Source: Bufo bufo
Lineage: Eukaryota > Chordata > Amphibia > Anura > Bufonidae
Length of the DNA: 64,000 nt
NCBI RefSeq assembly: GCF_905171765.1
Contig: NC_053389.1
Span: 214,278,624-214,342,623, forward strand
Direction: 5' to 3'
A model generated the notes under the pieces. It was not told where the DNA came from and ran no database searches. It worked only from the letters and a program-made list of their open reading frames with translations. Shown piece by piece: positions 47,401-58,405 of this stretch (its first letter is position 1; each line of letters opens with the position of its first letter). Position numbers and translations under genes: made by a program.

Positions 47401-47706
47401 AACATAGATGTCCAATGGCATAGGTAGGTTTAGAGTAGGACCTGCCTGACTGAGACCACCTTGGCGCTGATAGGTGGGCACACATGTGTTTTGATCAAAG
47501 TATATTGGCTGAGAGTCTCAGATTTTATCATATCAGAGTGAGGTTTTAGTTCATATATAATGCTTGCATCTATTGTGTTAGTGCATTATTATCTTTTTTC
47601 TGTGATTTTTTTTCCCTTAAATGTAGCCATGTACATCTGCATATCTATTTATCATATCATGCAGGATGTTTTTATCTTTGTTTTTTCTCTGTGATTGTTG
47701 CTTAGT
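47401..47706 (+). repeat. ~300-bp direct repeat, copy 1
   Basis: It starts aacatagatgtccaatggca and ends in ttttatctttgttttttctc. Copy 2 lies ~515 bp downstream in the same orientation. By eye they match over most of their length with scattered changes. They may be terminal or tandem repeats of a Penelope-like or SINE-like element, given the hammerhead motif 0.6 kb upstream (inference). Confidence 0.75.
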
Positions 47707-47914
47707 TTGTAGTATACACTTGAGGGAGTGGCACCTTCAAGTGTGAATGTGCTTCTATTTTATCCTGGGAGTAGCATTCTTGTGCACTTTTGCCCCTCCT
47801 ATCAAACATACGGCCTTGATTAGGTGGTACCTGCTCCTCCTCTCATTGGTTGCTTGATGCACACAGAGGTAACTAGGAGCAGCACACTATATGTGCAGGG
47901 CCTGCTCTCCTGAA

Positions 47915-48220
47915 CATACAGTAGATACCCAATGGCATAGGTAGGTTTAGAGTAGGACCTGCCTGACTGAGACCACCTTAGCGTGGGTAGGCGGGCACAG
48001 ATGTGTTTTGATCAAAATATATTGTCTGAAAGTCCATGAATTTTTCATATCAGAGTGAGGGCTTAGTTCATGTACAATGCTTGCATCTATTGTGTTAGTG
48101 CATTATTATCTGTTTTCTGTGATTATTTTTTTTCATAAATGTAACCATGTACATCCACATATCAATTTATCATATCATGCAGGATGTTTTTATCTTAGTT
48201 TTTTCTTTGTGATTTCTGTC
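47915..48220 (+). repeat. ~300-bp direct repeat, copy 2
   Basis: aacatacagtagatacccaa... to ...tatcttagttttttctttg. Shared blocks with copy 1 include ggcataggtaggtttagag, gtgttttgatcaaa and gcatctattgtgttagtgc. 48220-48480 is uncharacterised A/T-rich sequence ending in an interspersed-repeat edge. Confidence 0.75.
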
Positions 48221-48479
48221 TGTACTTCATGTCTCCTCATGAACTCCATTCCTTAAGAGATTCAGCTGAAGATCTTATCAGATGTATGTATGTATTGAGG
48301 ATGAGGCAGATCGTTAGCTCAGTGTTGCGAAGTAACTTGTCCTGCTATGTGATTAGGACAGTGTGTGTACTAATAGGACGGTGGCCATTTTATTTCTCCT
48401 AATGATTGCTCCCTTGATAAAGCCAACCATTATAACTAATGAAAGGTATTTGGGAATGTATTTATAATAAAGTAATATT

Positions 48480-48690
48480 TAAAGGGGTTATCCAAGACTA
48501 TTAAATGCTCTCCCATATGCCGGGCCCCTCACAATGAATATACTTACCTGGCTCCCCGCTCCCTCCGCCGCTTCTGGTCCCCGCACTGCCGCAGCTGCTT
48601 CTCCCCGTGCACGGATGAAAACATCTGGTGTCAGGGGGGCGCAGCCAATGGCAGGCGGTGATGGGGGGGAGCCTCCCTAGCATTTGTTTA
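48480..48690. repeat. G/C-rich interspersed-repeat fragment
   Basis: It begins taaaggggttatccaagac, similar to the left end of the element at 60013, and runs into ggctccccgctccctccgc and ctggtccccgcactgcc. Truncated at about 48690. Confidence 0.5.
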
Positions 48691-49735
48691 CCTGGTGAAA
48701 ACAGGAAAGGAGATTCCAAATTTAAAAAGAAAACCATGGGGAATATATATATATGATGTAAGCAACTCTTACGCAGAGGGTGTGGAACCACTGTATGAAC
48801 TGAACACACTTAACATTGGGCAAATCCTAAGGGCGTTATCCTGGCAGTTCTCTGGTAGACAGCTGATCCACATGGGTCAAGAAACACCGGTGCAGAGCAC
48901 CAAGGAAACAGCTAAATTGTATTCAGGGACAAGCCAAGGTCATGGCTGCACCTCAGGATCAGTACGGAGATCAGACAGAGGTCAGGCAGCGAAGGGTCAC
49001 ATCCAGAATACAGGCAGAGGTTGGTACATAGGCAGGCAAAAATATATCAGCACACTCAAATTTTTACCATTGGCTGGTAAAAATTAGAGTGCACATGTGC
49101 TGGCCCTTTAATACCCTGGTGGAGCACGCACTTACATATTATGCATAGGACAAGACGTAATGACAAATGGTCACATGACGCAAGGAGATCAGGTTTCCAC
49201 CACGGACAGTGATTGGCTGCAGTGATGTCAAACCAGATATTTGTCCAGCAGAGCATCGCAGGCCTGGAGGAGAAGAAGCTGAGAGTAATTGTCGCAGATA
49301 AGTAATTATCCCTGTTGGTAACCTGCCTAGAATGTGAGTAGGACTGGTTACCTCCACTGGCATATACTTGCATATACTACATATTGGTGAATTTTCCCAT
49401 CAGGCTGCTCAGCCATGATGGCATATCATAGGCAGGATCACATTATTACCCTCTACTGTAGAGCAGATTCCCCTCACCCCCTAGGCAGCTCTGCAAATCG
49501 TGACAAATAGCCCTGCTCACATTCTGTGCTAGGTTGTTGGCAGCCATTTTAAATCAACCCCACTTTAGGGGTATAACTATATGTTCAGTTTTTTTTTATT
49601 GTAGTCTTTGAAGCCAGGTGTGAAGTATTAAGACTAGATAATACTCTTTTTTTTAACCCAATCCTGCTTTTGGCTTCAAAAACTGCATTAAAAAAATCTG
49701 AATGTGTTGTCATACCCTAACTTAACTCCTTATCA
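48691..49735. other. Gene-free; possible LTR relic at 48830-49130
   Basis: No gene is credible. About 48830-49130 has the caggcag/ggtcaggcag texture of gypsy LTRs (ggtcaggcagcgaagggtc, caggcagaggttggtacata). No boundaries were found. A 130-codon frame at 48695-49087 spans this relic and is not considered a gene. Confidence 0.35.
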
Positions 49736-50020
49736 ACTATTGACAAGTGAAATGAATAACATCAATTATCTTGTGACAATGGCACCTGACACAGGGTGAG
49801 ATATACTAGGCAGCAAGTGAACTGTCAGTTGAAGTGTTTAAGGGAGCAAAAATGTTTAGGTGAAAGGATCTAAGCCACTCTGAAAACAGCCAAATAGTGA
49901 TGGCTAGCCAACTAGTTCAAAGCATCACCAAAACCTCAGGTCTTTTAGGCTGTTCAAGGAATTCAGTATTTAGTGCCTATAAAAAGTGGTCCAAAAAGGA
50001 GTATTGGTGAACTAGTAATA

Positions 50021-51606
50021 CACTGCTCAAAAAAATAAAGGGAACACTTAAACAACACAATGTAACTTCAAGTCAATCACACTTCTGTGAAATCAAACTG
50101 TCCACTTAGGAAGCAACACTGAGTGACAATCAATTTCACATGCTGTTGTGCAAATGGGATAGACAACAGGTGGAAATTATAGGCAATTAGCAAGACACCC
50201 CCAATAAAGGAGTGGTTTTGCAGGTGGTGATCACAGACCACTTCTCAGTTCCTATGCTTCCTGGCTGATGTTTTGGTCACTTTTGAATGCTGGCGGTGCT
50301 TTCACTCTAGTGGTAGCATGAGACGAAGTCTACAACCCACACAAGTGGCTCAGGTAGTGCAGCTTATCCAGGATGGCACATCAATGCGAGCTGTGGCAAG
50401 AAGGTTTGCTGTGTCTGTCAGCGTAGTGTCCAAAGCATGGAGGCGCTACCAGGAGACAGGCCAGTACATCGAGAGACGTGGAGGAGGCCGTAGGAGGGCA
50501 ACAACAACCCAGCAGCAGGACCGATACCTCCGCCTTTGTGCAAGGAGGAACAGGAGGAGCACTGCCAGAGCCCTGCAAAATGACCTCCAGCAGGCCACAA
50601 ATGTGCATGTGTCTGCTCAAACGGTCAGAAACAGACTCCATGAGGGTGATATGAGGGCCCGACGTCCACAGGTGGGGCTTGTGCTTACAGCCCAACACCG
50701 TGCAGGACGTTTGGCATTTGCCAGAGAACACCAAGATTGGCAAATTCGCCACTGGCGCCCTGTGCTCTTCACAGATGAAAGCAGGTTCACACTGAGCACA
50801 TGTGACAGACATGACAGAGTCTTGAGACGCCGTGGAGAACGTTCTGCTGCCTGCAACATCCTCCAGCATGACCGGTTTGGCATTGGGTCAGTAATGGTGT
50901 GGGGTGGCATTTCTTTGGAGGGCCGCACAGCCCTCCATGTGCTCGCCAGAGGTAGCCTGACTGCCATTAGGTAACGAGATGAGATCCTCAGACCCCTTGT
51001 GAGACCATATGCTGGTGCGGTTGGCCCTGGGTTCCTCCTAATGCAAGACAATGCTAGATCTCATGTGGCTGGAGTGTGTCAGCAGTTCCTGCAAGACGAA
51101 GGCATTGATGCTATGGACTGACCCGCCCGTTCCCCAGACCTGAATCCAATTGAGCACATCTGGGACATCATGTCTCGCTCTATCCACCAACCTCACGTTG
51201 CACCACAGACTGTCCAGGAGTTGGCAGATGCTTTAGTCCAGGTCTGGGAGGAGATCCCTCAGGAGACCGTCCGCCACCTCATCAGGAGCATGCACAGGCG
51301 TTGTAGGGAGGTCATACAGGCACGTGGAGGCCACACACACTACTGAGCCTCATTTTGACTTGTTTTAAGGACATTACATCAAAGTTGGATCAGCCTGTAG
51401 TGTGTTTTTCCACTTTAATTTTGAGTGGGACTCCAAATCCAGACCTCCATGGGTTGAAAAATTTGATTTCCATTTTTTTTATTTTTGTGTGATTTTGTTG
51501 TCAGCACATTCAACTATGTAAAGAACAAAGTATTTCAGAAGAATATTTAATTAATTCAGATCTAGGATGTGTTATTTTTGTGTTCCCTTTATTTTTTTGA
51601 GCAGTG
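50021..51606 (+). mobile_element. Tc1/mariner element nested in an older Tc1
   Basis: 1,586 bp with termini cactgctcaaaaaaataaag and its complement, flanked by TA at 50019-50020 and 51607-51608. The length and single-frame transposase are standard for the family. It is better preserved than the other two Tc1 copies in the window. Confidence 0.95.
50318..51346 (+). pseudogene. Tc1-type transposase with two nonsense codons
   Basis: The frame begins [17 protein letters not shown] (the ATG at 50273 would add an unconserved leader). It has an N-terminal helix-turn-helix ([19 protein letters not shown]), a second one ([10 protein letters not shown]...SAQTVRNRL) and a catalytic core with LFTDESRF (first Asp), MQDNARSH (second Asp) and SPDLNPIEH (Glu), ending GGHTHY. 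The total is 342 codons, the usual Tc1 length, with no frameshift. TAA at 50972-50974 and TGA at 51119-51121 interrupt it in frame. All three catalytic acidic residues remain. Confidence 0.93.
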
Positions 51607-52192
51607 TAGATTTATAATGCTCTGGGTAATTTTCGGTCAGGAAAACTTGGGTCCTGTTATTCAAGTGGATGTTACTTTGACATGTACCACCTACCTAAAC
51701 ATTGCTGCAGTCTAACTACATCCCTTCATCGCAACAGCATTCCCTACTGGCATTGACCTAATGGTTTGAGCAATGTGGCAAAAAGTTCAATATGTTGATT
51801 AAGATTCCCCAGATCTCAATCCGATCAATCAACTGAGGACTGTGGTGGAAAAACAAGTTCAATCCATGTAGGCCCCACCTGGCAAATTAATGGATCTGCC
51901 TCTAACATCATGGTGCCAGATATGGCAGAACACCTTCAGAGGTTTTGAGGAGTCTATTCTTTGATGTTTCAGAGCGTTTTGGTGGCCAAAAGAAAACTAG
52001 GCAATATTACATTTTAAGTGGCAGATTAGTGTATACAGATTTATTCCTATCCCTAGGGCTACACAAAATTTAGTATCACTAGTTTCATCTATATAGTGGG
52101 ACAAAAATGATAGAGAGTAATTTATCAAAGATTTGTATTTTAAGCCGGTCTTTGGCAACCCTGCCAAAGGATACTCTTAATTTATGATGGCC

Positions 52193-52785
52193 TGTCACGG
52201 ATGTAGTAGGGGAGAACACCAAAAGACAACAAGACGGAAGGGAAAAGACACTAGGCCTCACCGCTAGGGAAGGAAAAGGGTCACCACCTATGAAACCCTG
52301 CTCCTGGCCCTAACTCCTATCCGTATGGGCACCTCTCGATGGTAGAGATGCCCATACACAGGAACCTAGAAAATCCTGATAACCCTCAGATGCCCTAGAC
52401 TTAATGACAGGGCAGAGACAACCCGCTCCTTCCCTAGTGAAGGAACCAGCGTCTCACTGAGGCCTAGTAAACAACAGAGGGGGGGGGGAATACAAAACAC
52501 AACAAGCGGAACACTTAACTTCTAAGAATGATGGATGATGGATGATCAGGACTTCAACTAGAACCACACTCCAGCTCTTCCAACACCAAATGAAGCTATC
52601 CAGAGCAAGGAGTGATAGGTGAAATCAAACTAAATAGGGGGAGGTAAAGGTCACATGATCCACACCTGAACAGGAGGTGTGGACATACAAGCAACACACA
52701 GACAAAGTGAAACCAAAAGATGCTGTCAGATCACTAATGAGCAGATAATCTTTCAGACCTTCTCAAACCTGTCACCGGTGTGACA
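52193..52785 (-). mobile_element. 3' LTR of the chromovirus-type element
   Basis: TGTCACGGATG to GGTGTGACA as read on the plus strand. A polypurine tract (minus strand agaagggggggtac) directly adjoins it at 52786-52800, which fixes it as the 3' LTR. Confidence 0.92.
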
Positions 52786-54160
52786 GTACCCCCCCTTCTA
52801 CGGGTGACCTCCGGGCACCCAGGACCAACCTTATCAGGATGAGCTCTGTGGAATGCTCTCACCAGACGACTAGCATTAACATCGGTCGCTGGAACCCACA
52901 TCCTCTCCTCTGGTCCGTACCCTCTCCAATGAACGAGATACTGGAGGGATCTCCGGAGAACTCGGGAGTCCACAATTCTTCTGATCTGAAATTCCAAATT
53001 GCCGTCCACCATGACAGGAGCGGGAGGCAAGGAGGAGGACTCAACAGGTTCAACACATTTCTTTAACAACTATTTATGAAAAACGTTATGGATTTTTAAT
53101 GCCTGAGGAAGTTCAAGACGGAAGGCTACAGGGTTAACAATGGCAGTGATCTTATATGGACCAATAAATCTTGGTCCCAACTTCCAAGAAGGTACCTTAA
53201 GTTTAATGTTTCTTGCAGACAGCCACACAGAATCACCCACTCTCAGGTCCGGACCACTCATACGTCTCCTGTCAGCCGCACGCTTATACCTGTTGCCCAT
53301 CTTTTCCCATTATTTGGGATTTTCCGCCAAATAGAAGACAAAGAAGAGGAAAATCGTTCCTCCTCAGGAATGCCGGAATTATGAGCACCAGAAAATGTAC
53401 CAAACTGTGGATGGAACCCATATGCCCCAAAAAACGGCGACTTATCAGTGGATTCCTGTCTACGGTTATTTATAGCAAACTCAGCTAACGACAAAAATGA
53501 AGACCACTCTTCCTGATTCTCTGAAACAAAACATCTCAAGTAAGTCTCCAGATTCTGATTAGTGCGCTCCGTCTGTCCGTTCGACTGAGGATGAAAAGCC
53601 GAAGAGAAGGACAATTGTACACCCAGACGAGTACAGAACGCTCTCCAGAATCTGGAAACAAACTGAGTCCCTCTATCGGACACCACATCAGAGGGAATGC
53701 CATGTAGTTTCACGATGTTGTCGACAAACACCTGCGCAAGAGTTTTAGCATTGGGTAGACTAGGTAATGCAATAAAGTGTGCCATTTTACTAAAACGATC
53801 GACAACCACCAGAATCACGGTCTTTCCTGAAGAATTTGGTAAATCCGTGATAAAATCCATGGACAAATGGGTCCAAGGTCTGGACGGAATGGGCATTGGA
53901 AGCAGAGATCCGGAAGGCCGAGTATGTGTCACCTTAGCACGTGCACAGGTACCACAGGCTGACACATAGTCCTCAATACACTTACGCAACCCCGGCCACC
54001 AGAATCTGCGAGAGATGAGATCGATAGTCGATCTGCTCCCAGGGTGCCCAGCAAGCACCGTAAATTGATGTTCCTCGAACACCTTGTGACGTAATTCGGG
54101 GGGAACAAACAATTTCCCCTGAGGACAAGAGTCCAGAGCATCCTCCTGTGCCTCCAACAC
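52786..54160 (-). pseudogene. Gypsy integrase and chromodomain, broken
   Basis: The minus-strand frame 54160-53258 holds an HHCC finger (HQFTVLAGH...CGTCARAK), catalytic MDFITDLP (Asp), VSDRGTQF (Asp) and GQTERTNQ (Glu), so the integrase triad is intact. A frameshift near 53305 follows. The next frame (53300-53070) gives the C-terminal module (RVGDSVWLSARNIKL...KLGPRFIGPYKI). A stop at 53070-53072 separates it from the chromodomain (53069-52786: FQIRRIVDSRV...YLVHWRGYGPEE), which in chromoviruses directs insertion by reading chromatin marks. Confidence 0.92.
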
Positions 54161-54195
54161 CCTTGCCTCGAGATCAGGATAAAGAGCGGAAATAA

Positions 54196-56521
54196 CTACC
54201 CCTTCAGATAAAATGGGACTAGGGTCATTAGACTCACCCCCCCCCCCCCCCCCCCCCCCCCAGGAAAGCTACGTGACAAAGCATCCGCCTTGACGTTCTT
54301 AACCCCAGGGCAGTAAGTGACGATGAAGTTAAATCTGGTGAAAAACAATGACCATCTGGCCTGCCTTGGGTTCAGTCCCTTAGCCGACTCCAAGTAGGCC
54401 AGATTCTTGTGATCCGTAATTACCGTAATAGGATGAATTGCTCCTTCCAACCAATGCCGCCATTCATCGAACGCCAACTTAATGGCCAGCAATTCCCTAT
54501 TCCCCACATCATAATTCCTTTCAGCAGTCGAAAGTTTTTTAGAGAAAAATGCACATGCGCACCATTTACTGGGTGAAGGACCCTGCGACAATATTGCTCC
54601 TACCCCAACAATAAATGGCTGAGACACGTCCGGTTGCACCAGAATAGGGGCCGAAGCAAAACATTCTTTCACAGCAGAAAAGGCCTGTAATGCCGCATCA
54701 GACCAGATAGAAATATAAGCACCCTTCCTAGTCATGTCTGTTAAAGGTTTAATCATCGATGAATAGTTCAAGATAAATTTACGGCAGTAGTTGGTAAGCC
54801 CCAAAAACCGCATAAGCGCTTTCAGATTTTCGGGTCGATCCCAGTCCAACACGGCACAGACCTTCTCGGGATCCATACGAAAACCTGAGGATGAGAGCAG
54901 GTAACCCAGAAATTGCACTTCCTGTACAGCAAATACACACTTTTCCATCTTAGGGCTCTTTCACACTTGCGTTGTTCTGTTCCGGCATAGAGTTCCGTCG
55001 TCGGGGCTCTATGCCGGAAGAATCCTGATCAGGATTATCCCCATGCATTCTGAATGGAGAGAAATCCGTTCAGGATGCATCAGGATGTCTTCAGTTCTGG
55101 AACGGAACGTTTTTTGGACGGAGAAAATACCGCAGCATGCTGCGCTTTTTGCTCCGGTCAAAAATCCTGAACACTTGCCGCAAGGCCGGATCCGGAATTA
55201 ATGCCCATTGAAAGGCATTAATCCGGATCCGGCCTTAAGCTAAACGTTGTTTCGGCGCATTACCGGATCCGACGTTTAGCTTTTTCTGAATGGTTACCAT
55301 GGCTGCCAGGACGCTAAAGTCCTGTTTGCCATGGTAAAGTGTAGTGGGGAGCGGGGGAGCAGTATACTTACCGTTCGTGCGGCTCCCGGGGCGCTTCAGA
55401 GTGACGTCAGGGCGCCCCACGCGAATGGATGACGTGCTCGCATGGATCACGTCATCCATGCGCATGGGGCGCCCTGACGTCATTCTGGAGCGCCCCGGGA
55501 GCCGCACGGACTGTAAGTATACTGCTCCCCCGCTCCCCACTACTACTATGGCAACCAGGACTTTAATAGCGTCCTGGGTGCCATAGCAACACTGAACACA
55601 TTTTGAAGACGGATCCGTCTTCAAATGCTTTCAGTTCACTTGCGGTGTTACGGATCCGGCGGGCACTTCCGGCAAATGGAGTACACGACGGATCCGGACA
55701 AACCAAGTGTGAAAGAGGCCTTAGCATACAACTTATTCTCTCTTAGGATCTGTAACACCTGTTTCACATGATCCTGATGAGTCTCCATATTAGGCGAATA
55801 AATTAGTATGTCATCAAGGTATACAACGACAAACATCCCCACTAGATGATGAAAGATGTCATTGATAAAGTGTTGAAAAACCGCAGGAGCATTGGTTAAC
55901 CCAAAGGGCATGACCAGGTTTTCAAAATGACACTCAGGGGTATTAAATGCGGTCTTCCACTCATCCCCCTCCTTGATCCTTACCAGATTATATGCCCCCC
56001 TCAGATCCAATTTAGAGAACCTTGGCACCAACAATCTGACTAAACAAATCTGGAATCAAAGGAAGGGGGTAAGGATCACGGACGGTAATACGATTGAGCT
56101 CACGGAAGTCCAGACATGGTCTCAGGGTACCATCCTTTTTCTTTACAAAGAAAAATCCAGCAGCCACTGGGGACTTGGATGGTCTAATATGTCCCTTTGC
56201 CAAACTCTCGGTGATATACTCTCGCATAGCCTTTCTTTCGGGTTCCGAAAGATAATACAACCGAGATTTGGGCAATTTAGCTCCGGGAATAACATTGACG
56301 GGACAGTCATACTCCCGGTGCAGAGGCAACTCCTGATTACCACTCTTAGAAAACACATCAGAAAATTCAGAAAGGAATGAGGGTACAGTTTTAGTGGTAA
56401 CCATAGAGAACAATGCATTAAGACAGTTGTCCATGCAAAAATCACTCCACTCGAGAATCTGTCTCGCTTGCCAATCGTTGTTAGGGTTATGTTTGCTTAA
56501 CCATGGTAAGCCCAACACCAA
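54196..56521 (-). pseudogene. Gypsy reverse transcriptase and RNase H, interrupted by a MITE
   Basis: The first part (56521-56012) begins after an in-frame TAG and reads VLGLPWLSKHN... to [16 protein letters not shown] frameshift near 56020 leads to the catalytic fingers and palm ([13 protein letters not shown]..., [22 protein letters not shown]), which stops at ENKLYAK where the MITE 54953-55720 is inserted. The frame resumes at [18 protein letters not shown]. In RNase H the first catalytic region is deleted in frame (PFIV joins GVGAILSQ near 54610, so the DAS-type Asp is gone), while [17 protein letters not shown] and KADALSR remain. A run of 25 G (minus strand; 54237-54261) follows ADALSRSFP. 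Confidence 0.92.
54953..55720. mobile_element. Harbinger-type MITE inserted in the gypsy reverse transcriptase
   Basis: 768 bp with termini GGGCTCTTTCACACTTG and caagtgtgaaagaggcc, flanked by TTA (54950-54952 and 55721-55723). A 3-bp TTA/TAA duplication is typical of PIF/Harbinger elements. Inside, two large palindromes are present: one around ggccggatccgg...ccggatccggcc (about 55182-55238), and one of over 100 bp per arm centred near 55445 (gtggggagcgggggagcagt and its complement). No protein is encoded. Removing it in thought leaves the reverse-transcriptase frame continuous. Confidence 0.9.
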
Positions 56522-56536
56522 CGGAGCAGGCAGACC

Positions 56537-57760
56537 CTACAACACATAACAGGATATAGATTCCTGATGCAAATCACCCACTCTTAAATGAATGTCATTC
56601 ACTACCTGCGACAGGCATTTTTGGGCGAGAGGTGCTGAGTCAATTGCAAAGACAGAAATACTATTCTCTAATGCATTAGTAGTCAACCCGTGAATGCGTC
56701 CAAACTGTCCATCAATCAAGTTAACTCCTGCCCCACTGTCGATAAAAGCTTCGATTTTCACAGTTTTGGACTCTAGCGCCACCTCGGCTGACAGGAGAAA
56801 ACGGGTACTACCAGTAAAAGACAAAAGTAGGTTTTCTTGCTGCCCACCCACACTACCAATAGTAATTTGGGGATTAAACTTTTTTTTCCTTTGGTTTACA
56901 CCTTGATGCTGCAAGTACGGACAAATATTCACAAAATGTGCCTTCTTGCCACAACAAAAGCAGACTCCTTTCACATGACCCAAGCTTTTGCCATTAGTTC
57001 CAGGAGTAGCTCCTCCTAACTGCATAGGCTCATCACAAGGCACAACCACCCGAGTCTCTCCACCATAAGTGTCAAAGGAAGCAGTACCCTTATTGGACAG
57101 TACGTTCTGAAGGTGAGGACCCCTAGATCTCTCCCTCAGGCGTCTATCAAGACGTACAGCAAGGGACATAGCTGCTTCCAATGACTCAGGATTTTCATGA
57201 AAAGCCAATGCGTCCTGCAGTCTCTCAGAGAGACCCTGGCAGAATTGGCTACGGAGAGCAGAATCGTTCCACTCTGTATCCGTAGCCCATCTCCTAAATT
57301 CAGAGCAAAAGGTCTCCACAGGACGTTCTCCCTGCCGCAAACCCTGTAACTTGGTCTCGGCCTGAGAGATCCGATCCGGGTCATCATAGATAAGACCCAA
57401 GGCTCTAAAGAATTCATCTAACGACCGGAGGGACGGTGATCCGGTCAGCAGAGAAAAAGCCCAAGATTGGGTGTCCTCTTTAAGTAATGAAATAATCATA
57501 CCCACATGTTGACACTCATCACCAGAAGAGTATGGACGAAGCCTAAAGTATAATTTACATGACTCCCTGAACCGGATGAAATTGTCACTACCCCCGGAAA
57601 ACCTGTCCGGGAGAGCTACCTTCGGTTCAGGGCAGGCCTGGAACCCACCACTGGAACCAGCAGCCTGTGGGCTCTGAATCTGCAAAACCATCGCACGGAG
57701 GTCTGCTACCTCCAAAGTCAGATTATGCATCTGTTCGACCAGTGCAGTCATAGCATCCAT
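56537..57760 (-). pseudogene. Gypsy Gag and protease (open, stop before RT)
   Basis: A 407-codon frame starting MDAMTALVEQMHNLTLEVADL. The capsid region (FSGGSDNFIRFRESCKLYF..., QGLRQGERPVETFCSEFRRW) is followed by a zinc knuckle CFCCGKKAHFVNIC (C-x2-C-x4-H-x4-C, complete) and an aspartic protease motif (AFIDSGAGVNLID). It ends in ESISCYVL at a TAG (56537-56539). The reverse-transcriptase region continues in the same frame, so this is either a nonsense mutation or, less likely, a readthrough site. Confidence 0.92.
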
Positions 57761-57806
57761 AGCTGCACAGATCAGAACAAAAAATGGCGGTATGGGCTCT
57801 GGGTAA

Positions 57807-58400
57807 TGTCACGGATGTAGTAGGGGAGAACACTAAAAGACAACAAGACGGAAGGGAAAAGACACTAGGCCTCACCACTAGGGAAGGAAAAGGGTCACCA
57901 CCTATGAAACCCTGCTCCTGGCTCTAACTCCTATCCGTATGGGCTCCTCTCGATGATAGAGATGCCCATACACAGGAACTTAGAAAACCCTGGTGGCCCT
58001 CAGATGCCCTAGACTTAATGACAGGGCAGAGACAACCCGCCCCTTCCCTGGTGAAGGAACCAGCGTCTCACTGAGGCCTAGTAAACAACAGAGGGGGGGG
58101 GGGAATACAAAACACAACAAGCGGAACACTTAACTTCTAAGAATGATGGATGATGGATGATCAGGACTTCAACTAGAACCACACTCCAGCTCTTCCAACA
58201 CCAAATGAAGCTATCCAGAGCAAGGAGTGATAAGTGAAGTCAAACTAAATAGAGGGAGGTAAAGGTCACATGATCCACACCTGAACAGGAGGTGTGGACA
58301 TACAAGCAACACACAGACAAAGTGAAACCAAAAGATGCTGTCAGATCACTAATGAGCAGATAATCTTTCAGATCTTCTCAAACCTGTCACCGGTGTGACA
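57807..58400 (-). mobile_element. 5' LTR of the chromovirus-type element
   Basis: 594 bp and same ends as the 3' LTR. The sequence just inside it on the minus strand (ttacccagagcccatacc) does not begin with TGG, so a conventional tRNA primer site is not evident. Confidence 0.9.
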
Positions 58401-58405
58401 TGGCC

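Larger units (their letters stand above)
49740..52035 (+). pseudogene. Old Tc1-type relic split by a younger Tc1
   Basis: The left piece (about 49740-50018) carries the start of a Tc1-family transposase region: gtgatggctagccaactag, catcaccaaaacctcag, aaaagtggtccaaaaagga. The right piece (51609-52035) carries its C-terminal half: aacttgggtcctgttat, gatgttactttgacatgtac, cccagatctcaatccgat and ttggtggccaaaag. These correspond in order to a DD34E Tc1 family widespread in fish and amphibians. About 450 bp between the two pieces is missing in addition to the inserted element. Many stops; long dead. Confidence 0.75.
52193..58400 (-). mobile_element. Chromodomain-bearing Ty3/gypsy retrotransposon, both LTRs
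   Basis: 6,208 bp, flanked by TGGCC (52188-52192 and 58401-58405). The LTRs are 593 and 594 bp and differ at roughly 17 sites by eye (~97% identity). Minus-strand order: Gag, protease, reverse transcriptase, RNase H, integrase, chromodomain, the standard chromovirus order. It contrasts with the Gmr1-like element in this window. The coding region has several stops and frameshifts and is interrupted by a 768-bp MITE. The target lies in an A/T-rich inverted sequence (taatttatgatggcc / ggcctaatcataaatta). Confidence 0.94.

Noticed and set aside
48695..49087. 130-codon plus-strand frame as a gene
   Set aside because: It crosses an LTR-like relic, has no recognisable domain and lies in repeat-derived sequence.
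56537..56539. Programmed readthrough stop between protease and reverse transcriptase
   Set aside because: The element has several other stops and frameshifts, so an ordinary nonsense mutation is simpler.
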